The notes beneath the pieces are model-generated. The model was not told the origin of the DNA. It made no database searches and saw only the letters and a program-made list of their open reading frames with translations. Positions 59,281-64,000 of a stretch of DNA of 64,000 nt are shown here, piece after piece; within the stretch, counting starts at the first letter, position 1; each line of letters begins with the position of its first letter. Origin of the DNA: Clostridiales bacterium (GTDB taxonomy: Bacteria; Bacillota; Clostridia; Oscillospirales; Oscillospiraceae). The translations under genes were made by a program, and so were the position numbers. The stretch covers positions 1-64,000 of the forward strand of contig JAJBVG010000073.1 of NCBI GenBank assembly GCA_020859945.1, in the 5' to 3' direction.

Positions 59281-59703
59281 ATGAATCAGGAAGAAATTAA
59301 GAAAATCATCCCCCATCGGGACAATATGCTGCTGGTGCAGGAGGCCGAGGTGGTGGACGGCGTGGCTCACGCCAAATACCACGTCTCCGGCGAGGAGTGG
59401 TTCCTCAAGGGCCACTTCCCCGGCAACCCCGTGGTCCCCGGCGTGATCCTGTGCGAGATGATGGCCCAGGGCGCGTGCGTGCTGCTGGCCGGTCTCGCCA
59501 CCCCCGACGTGACCCCCATGTTCACCAGCCTGGACAAGGTGCGCTTCAAAAGCCCCGTGAAGCCCGGCGACACTCTGGAGAGCGAAAGCACCGTCACCAA
59601 GCACAAAGGCCCCTTCTACTGGTGCGCCGCCAAGGGCTATGTGAACGGCAAGCTGTCCGTCACCGCCGAGTTCTCCTTCGCCCTGGTGAAGGACGAAAAG
59701 TAA
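59281..59703 (+). CDS. fabZ: 3-hydroxyacyl-ACP dehydratase FabZ
   Basis: It removes water from 3-hydroxyacyl-ACP. The hotdog-fold protein of 140 residues has IIPHRDNMLLVQEA, the catalytic His in GHFPGNPVVPGVILCEMMAQ and the catalytic Glu in the same helix. ATG 59281 starts five bases after the AccB-like gene, so the two are probably translated together. accC, accD and accA, which often follow fabZ, are absent here. Confidence 0.96.
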   Translation: MNQEEIKKIIPHRDNMLLVQEAEVVDGVAHAKYHVSGEEWFLKGHFPGNPVVPGVILCEMMAQGACVLLAGLATPDVTPMFTSLDKVRFKSPVKPGDTLESESTVTKHKGPFYWCAAKGYVNGKLSVTAEFSFALVKDEK

Positions 59704-59728
59704 GCAATTCTAACCCACTATTACTGTT

Positions 59729-59762
59729 CCAAACAGCCCCGTCTTTCGGCGGGGCTGTTTGT
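59729..59762 (+). terminator. Hairpin after fabZ
   Basis: AAACAGCCCCG TCTTT CGGCGGGGCTGTTT stem-loop, probably the end of the fab transcript although the T-run is short. Confidence 0.7.
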
Positions 59763-59784
59763 GCGAGAAAAGAGACGAACCGCC

Positions 59785-60699
59785 ATGTTACTGCTCATCA
59801 CCGTATTTTTCCAAATGCTGTCACTCGTTATTATGATGGGGACGGGCTTCATCGCCGCCAAACAGGGGATGCTGGACGGCCACACCTGCACCAAGCTCTC
59901 CTCCATGATCGTCAGCATTTTCAACCCCCTGCTGGCCCTGTCCAGCGCCATCAGCTCCGTGGGTAAAATCCCCCTGGACCGAATGGGCGTCATCGCTCTG
60001 GTAGCCGTGGGGATGTTCGCGGTGTTTATCCTCATCGGGATGGTGCTCTCGCCGTTTTTCGACAAAGACCCCTTCCAGCGGAAAATGTATCAGCTGATGT
60101 TCGTCTTTTCCAACCTGGGGTTCATCGGCATCCCGGTGGTCAGCTGCGTGTTGGGCGCGGAGTACGTGGTCTACGTCACCGAGTTCACCCTGGTGTACAA
60201 CCTGATCTTCTACACCTACGGCGTGGCGCTGATGGAGGGGCAGTTCTCCCTGGCCTCCCTGAAAGCCATGATTTCCCCCGCCAACCTGCTGTGCATCTGC
60301 GCCATGCTGGTGATGGTGTTCAGCATCACCGTCCCCGATTTCATCGCCACCGCCGTCACCTATCTGGGCAATGTGGCCTCTCCCATGGCGCTGGTCACCA
60401 TCGGCTACACGGTGGCCCAGTCCAGCCTGAAGCAGATTTTTGGCAACGCCAAGCTTTACCTGTTCTCGTTCCTGAAACTGCTGGTCATCCCTCTGGCGCT
60501 GCTGCCGGTGCTGCGGCTGCTGCCCGTCCCCAGCGATTTGATCCCGGTTTGCATGGTCATGTTTGGGATGCCAGTGGGCAACATGCCGCTGATTTTGGGC
60601 ACCCAGAAGGGGCTGGACTGCACCACCTGCTCTGCGGGCATCATCATGACCACCATTTTGTGTATCTTTACGGTGCCGATTTTGATGGCATTGGTTTGA
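59785..60699 (+). CDS. AEC (auxin efflux carrier) family transporter
   Basis: A 304-residue membrane protein of the AEC family (PF03547), whose bacterial members carry malate, malonate or similar acids. About ten transmembrane segments are visible; FVFSNLGFIGIPVVSCVLG and FGMPVGNMPLILGTQKGLD are the conserved half-motifs. I chose ATG 59785; a GTG at 59761 lies inside the fabZ terminator. The ribosome site is weak (AAAAGAGACG). The substrate cannot be inferred; a malonate link to the fab genes would be speculation. Confidence 0.87.
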   Translation: MLLLITVFFQMLSLVIMMGTGFIAAKQGMLDGHTCTKLSSMIVSIFNPLLALSSAISSVGKIPLDRMGVIALVAVGMFAVFILIGMVLSPFFDKDPFQRKMYQLMFVFSNLGFIGIPVVSCVLGAEYVVYVTEFTLVYNLIFYTYGVALMEGQFSLASLKAMISPANLLCICAMLVMVFSITVPDFIATAVTYLGNVASPMALVTIGYTVAQSSLKQIFGNAKLYLFSFLKLLVIPLALLPVLRLLPVPSDLIPVCMVMFGMPVGNMPLILGTQKGLDCTTCSAGIIMTTILCIFTVPILMALV

Positions 60700-60717
60700 C
60701 AATTTGCAATTTGCAAT
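60700..60717. repeat. Family E fragment
   Basis: CAATTTGCAATTTGCAATTC directly after the AEC stop codon. Confidence 0.55.
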
Positions 60718-60743
60718 TCTGACTGTCCTTTCCGCTATCGTAG

Positions 60744-60846
60744 TGTAGGGGCGGCCCTTACCGTCAAGCGGTACTTCCGCTTCGCTCCCTGTGGCCGCCC
60801 GGGGTAAGCAGGCGGTTCCTGCGGGCGGCGGAGCGCCGCCCCTACA
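60744..60846. repeat. Family B palindromic repeat, copy 4 (with nested mini-hairpin)
   Basis: TGTAGGGGCGGCCC at the left and GGCGCCGCCCCTACA-like right arm, 103 bp. A mini-hairpin is inserted at 60759-60777 at the same place as in the 50347 copy, followed by CGCTTCGCTCCCTG. Confidence 0.85.
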
Positions 60847-60963
60847 GGCGCGTGGATAGTATGCCGTGTAAAATGATTGGTTCTGTAGCCAATTTAACAA
60901 ACGTGCAATGCGGCGGGAAACCCGTTCATTGCGCATGAACCATAAAAAACCCTTCTCCCGCAC

Positions 60964-60992
60964 TTGACAAATAAAAAATCCTTTGTTATACT
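60964..60992 (+). promoter_or_regulatory. trp operon promoter
   Basis: TTGACA, 17 bp, TATACT, just upstream of the T-box leader. Confidence 0.85.
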
Positions 60993-60999
60993 AACACCG

Positions 61000-61324
61000 T
61001 TCAATTTCATACCGTCCATAGATGTGTTCCTTTTTTGCCGCGCCAGCGGCAGAACCGGGAGCATAAAACCGTTGAGGTGGAAGTAAAGACGCGAGAGGTA
61101 CTCACAGAGAGTCGGCGGCGCTGGGATGTCGGCAGCAACCGCGTGTCACAATGGTCCACTGAGGGCGCAGCGAACGGGAGCTTTCCTCAGTATACTGCGA
61201 CGTATGGTCTGCGTCAAAGGCCGGGAGTATGGTAGTACTCCACGAGTGTGCAGGATTTCTGCAAAACAAGGTGGCACCGCGGGTTTTCCGTCCTTGAGAT
61301 TTACCTCTCATGGACGGTTTTTTT
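61000..61324 (+). ncRNA. Tryptophan T-box leader
   Basis: A tRNA-sensing leader of about 320 nt. Stem I has the AGAGAGTCGG element and, on its 3-prime side, AATGGTCCACTGAGG with UGG as the likely tryptophan specifier. The T-box sequence AAGGTGGCACCGCGGG lies at 61268-61283, followed by the terminator at 61288-61324. Uncharged tRNA-Trp would stabilise the antiterminator and allow trp transcription. Confidence 0.9.
61288..61324 (+). terminator. T-box terminator
   Basis: CCGTCCTTGAGA TTTACC TCTCATGGACGG stem with one mismatch, then TTTTTTTG. Confidence 0.9.
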
Positions 61325-61381
61325 GTTGCTATCCACACATATGATTTTGGACAGCACCCCAATAAGGAGGTCCATCCGACT

Positions 61382-62854
61382 ATGAAAACCTATTTCCCCT
61401 CCCTGGAGGAGGCCGAGGCCCTGGCCCCGGATTACCGGGCCATTCCTGTGGCCCGCACTATCCTCTCTGACATCCGCACCCCCGTGGAGATGCTCCGCAT
61501 CCTGAAATCGGTCAGCCGCCACTGTTTCCTGCTGGAATCCGCCGAGCAGACCAAGCACTGGGGCCGCTATACCTTCCTGGGCTACGACCCCAAGCTGGAG
61601 TTCACCTGCACCAACGGCGTGGTCACCATCAAATCGGGCATGACCATGACCGTCCCCACCGACGACCCGGCCCAGTTCATCCGCCAAATCATCGACGAGA
61701 ACCGCGCCCCTAAAATCGAGGGGATGCCCCCCTTCACCGGCGGGCTGATGGGCTACTTTTCCTATGACTACATCAAGTACGCTGAGCCGTCCCTGAACCT
61801 GGACAGCGACGACCCCGGCAACTTTAAGGACGTAGACCTGATGCTGTTCGACAAACTGGTGTGCTTCGACAACTACAAGCAGACCATCACCGTCATCGTC
61901 AACGCCAAAACCGACTCCATCGAGGAGAACTACCGCCGGGCGCTGCTGGAGCTGGATGAGATGGTAACGCTCATCAAGTACGGCACCCCCAAGCAGAACA
62001 AACCTTTGAAGCTCAAGGGCGAGTTCCAGCCCCTGTTCAACAAGGAACAGTATTGCGCCATGGTGGAAAAGGCCCGGCACTACATCTACGAAGGCGACAT
62101 CTTCCAGGTGGTCCTCTCCAACCGGCTCCAGGTGGAGGCGGAGGGGTCTCTCTTCGACACCTACCGGCTGCTGCGGGCCACCAACCCTTCTCCCTATATG
62201 TTCTACATCGTCAGCGACGACGTGGAGATCGCCGGGGCCTCCCCGGAGACGCTGGTGCAGCTCCAGGACGGCGTGCTGCACACCTTCCCCCTGGCGGGGA
62301 CCCGTCCCCGTGGCAAGACCGACGCGGAGGACCTGGCCCTGGAGCGGAGCCTGCTGGCCGACCCCAAGGAGTGCAGCGAGCACAATATGCTGGTGGACCT
62401 GGGCCGCAACGACATTGGCCGCCTGTCCAAGTTCGGCACCGTCCAGGTGGAACAGTACATGGGCATCGAGCGCTACTCTCACGTTATGCACATCGGCTCC
62501 ACCGTCCGGGGAGAGCTGCGGGACGACTGCGACGCCTTGGATGCGGTGGGCTGCGTCCTCCCCGCCGGCACCCTCTCCGGTGCGCCCAAAATCCGCGCCT
62601 GCGAAATTATCAACGAGCTGGAGAACAACAAGCGGGGCATTTACGGCGGAGCCATCGGCTACATCGACTTCACCGGCAATTTGGACACCTGCATCGCCAT
62701 CCGCCTGGCCTTCAAGAAGAACGGCACCGTCTTTGTCCGCTCCGGCGCGGGCATCGTGGCCGACTCCGTGCCGGAAAACGAGTACCAGGAGTGCATCAAC
62801 AAGGCGGCAGCGGTGGTCAACGCCGTGAAACAGAGTGAGGGAGGCATTGACTGA
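61382..62854 (+). CDS. trpE: Anthranilate synthase component I
   Basis: It makes anthranilate from chorismate using ammonia from TrpG. The 490-residue protein has the N-terminal feedback region with [18 protein letters not shown] and the chorismate-binding domain with [41 protein letters not shown] and [14 protein letters not shown] chose ATG 61382, eleven bases after AGGAGG; the frame further upstream lies in the T-box terminator. The stop TGA overlaps the trpG ATG. Confidence 0.97.
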   Translation: MKTYFPSLEEAEALAPDYRAIPVARTILSDIRTPVEMLRILKSVSRHCFLLESAEQTKHWGRYTFLGYDPKLEFTCTNGVVTIKSGMTMTVPTDDPAQFIRQIIDENRAPKIEGMPPFTGGLMGYFSYDYIKYAEPSLNLDSDDPGNFKDVDLMLFDKLVCFDNYKQTITVIVNAKTDSIEENYRRALLELDEMVTLIKYGTPKQNKPLKLKGEFQPLFNKEQYCAMVEKARHYIYEGDIFQVVLSNRLQVEAEGSLFDTYRLLRATNPSPYMFYIVSDDVEIAGASPETLVQLQDGVLHTFPLAGTRPRGKTDAEDLALERSLLADPKECSEHNMLVDLGRNDIGRLSKFGTVQVEQYMGIERYSHVMHIGSTVRGELRDDCDALDAVGCVLPAGTLSGAPKIRACEIINELENNKRGIYGGAIGYIDFTGNLDTCIAIRLAFKKNGTVFVRSGAGIVADSVPENEYQECINKAAAVVNAVKQSEGGID

Positions 62855-64000
62855 TGATTTTGCTGATTGACAACTACGACAGCTTTTCCTACAACCTGTA
62901 TCAGCTGATCGGCTCCATCAACCCGGACATCCGGGTGGTGCGCAACGATAAAATCACGTTGGAGGAAATCGAAGCCCTAAAACCCAGCCACATCATCCTC
63001 TCTCCCGGCCCCGGACGGCCCAGTCAGGCGGGCATCTGCGAGGACGTGGTGCGACACTTCGCCGGGAAAATCCCCATCCTGGGGGTGTGCCTGGGCCATC
63101 AGGCCATCTGCGAGGCGTTTGGGGCCACCGTTTCCTATGCCAAGGAGCTGATGCACGGCAAAAAGTCCGACATCATCCTGGACCTAAGCACCCCCATCTT
63201 CTTCGGCCTGCCCCACGTCATCGAGGGGGCGCGCTACCACTCCCTGGCCGCCGTGCCGGAGACCATTCCCCCCTGCCTCAAGGTCATCGCCACCACCGAG
63301 GACGGCGAAATCATGGCCGTCCGGCACCGGGAGTATGAGGTCTACGGCCTGCAATTTCACCCTGAGTCCATCCTGACCCCCAAGGGCCATCATATATTAA
63401 AGCAATTTCTTACCGGGAGGAACACCACTATGATTAAAGAAGCCATCACCAAAATCGTTGACAAACAGGACCTGACCTATGAAGAAGCCTACGCCGTTAT
63501 GAGCGAGATCATGAGCGGGGAAACCACTCCCACCCAGAACGCCGCGTTCCTGGCCGCCCTGTCCACCAAGAGCACCAAGGCCGAGACCATCGAGGAGATC
63601 TCCGGCTGCGCCGCCGCCATGCGGGACAAGGCCATTCCCGTGGACACCGGCGACATGAAGACCCTCGAAATCGTCGGCACCGGCGGCGACGGCGCACACA
63701 GCTTCAACATCTCCACCACCACCATGTTTGTGCTGGCCGCGGGCGGCGTCAAGGTGGCCAAGCACGGCAACCGGGCCGCCTCCTCCAGCTGCGGCGCGGC
63801 TGACTGCCTGGAGGCTCTGGGAGCCAACATCCAGCAGGACCCGGAGACCTGCGTCCGCCTGCTGAAAGACGTGGGAGCCTGCTTTATGTTCGCCCAGAAG
63901 TATCACACCTCCATGAAGTACGTGGGGGCCATCCGCAAGGAGCTGGGCTTCCGCACCGTGTTCAACATCCTCGGCCCCATCACCAACCCCGCTCACCCGG
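62854..64000 (+). CDS. trpGD: Fused anthranilate synthase component II / anthranilate phosphoribosyltransferase (partial)
   Basis: Residues 1-190 are the TrpG glutaminase: [24 protein letters not shown], the nucleophile Cys in [11 protein letters not shown], and the His-Glu pair in LQFHPESIL. The frame runs without a stop through [14 protein letters not shown] into TrpD (from about residue 193), with [18 protein letters not shown] and [17 protein letters not shown] for phosphoribosyl-pyrophosphate binding. I translated every codon from 62854 to 63480 and found none that stops. The gene is cut by the window end after 382 codons. A GGGAGG ribosome-like site stands nine bases before the internal Met at 63430, so TrpD could also be made alone. 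Confidence 0.88.
   Translation, partial: MILLIDNYDSFSYNLYQLIGSINPDIRVVRNDKITLEEIEALKPSHIILSPGPGRPSQAGICEDVVRHFAGKIPILGVCLGHQAICEAFGATVSYAKELMHGKKSDIILDLSTPIFFGLPHVIEGARYHSLAAVPETIPPCLKVIATTEDGEIMAVRHREYEVYGLQFHPESILTPKGHHILKQFLTGRNTTMIKEAITKIVDKQDLTYEEAYAVMSEIMSGETTPTQNAAFLAALSTKSTKAETIEEISGCAAAMRDKAIPVDTGDMKTLEIVGTGGDGAHSFNISTTTMFVLAAGGVKVAKHGNRAASSSCGAADCLEALGANIQQDPETCVRLLKDVGACFMFAQKYHTSMKYVGAIRKELGFRTVFNILGPITNPAHP

Overview
The window reads as a chromosomal segment from a strictly anaerobic, spore-forming, GC-rich Clostridia, most likely an Oscillospiraceae gut bacterium of the Flavonifractor/Lawsonibacter/Oscillibacter type. The grounds are a YpeB germination protein, reverse rubrerythrin with rubredoxin, Firmicute-type T-box and SAM-I leaders, an ECF vitamin transporter subunit, strong AGGAGG ribosome sites, GTG/TTG starts and high GC. 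The genus is an inference. I see no prophage, CRISPR array, rRNA or transposase gene.

Layout. 0-10.6 kb: ypeB, a LURP-one-like protein, a family 2 glycosyltransferase, purB, an AI-2E-type membrane protein, a type I toxin-antitoxin-like locus (7.27-7.76 kb), panE, a Nudix hydrolase and argF. 10.7-12.8 kb: tRNA-Arg, a GNAT acetyltransferase and a YibE/F membrane protein. 13.0-20.6 kb: one 2520-residue secreted protein with a PHP metallo-phosphoesterase domain, OB-like domains and fibronectin III repeats. 21-28.4 kb: a YfcC transporter with PepD dipeptidase, a YcxB-like protein, a second type I toxin-antitoxin-like locus, the rubrerythrin/rubredoxin pair and a GH13 enzyme. 28.6-35.7 kb: a seven-gene minus-strand run zapA-U32 peptidase-dut-maf-mreC-mreD-mrdA for division and cell shape. 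35.9-41.4 kb: thioesterase, TetR regulator, larB-recQ and a FAD protein. 41.6-50.3 kb: a nucleoside salvage block (thymidine kinase, BMP lipoprotein, ABC ATPase, two permeases, pyrimidine-nucleoside phosphorylase, uridine kinase, deoxyribose-phosphate aldolase). 50.6-54.4 kb, minus strand: pdxS-pdxT with an ECF S component, and metK under a SAM-I riboswitch. 54.6-59.7 kb: fatty-acid genes acpP-fabD-fabG-fabF-X-fabZ, where X sits in the usual accB slot but has no biotinyl domain. 59.8-64 kb: an AEC-family transporter, then trpE and a fused trpGD behind a tryptophan T-box, cut by the window end.

The intergenic DNA is unusually rich in repeats. At least five families recur: AGCT-rich elements (A), TGTAGGGGCGG palindromes (B), a 163-bp MITE with terminal inverted repeats and a conserved reading frame (C), a TTGCCTCCCCTGAAAGGGGAGG element (D) and AT-rich TTAGCAATTAGCAATGTGCAAT ends (E). 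A mini-hairpin with an invariant CTTGA loop and a covarying 5-bp stem is nested inside three of these families.

The least ordinary items are the two antisense-RNA toxin loci with a shared design (the toxin's terminal Lys codons double as the U-tract of the antisense terminator), the biotinyl-less AccB-like protein, the covarying mini-hairpin, the giant PHP protein, the in-frame trpG-trpD fusion that keeps an internal ribosome site, and shortened motifs in the uridine kinase P-loop and the rubredoxin knuckle. All calls come from reading the sequence; no database search was run.
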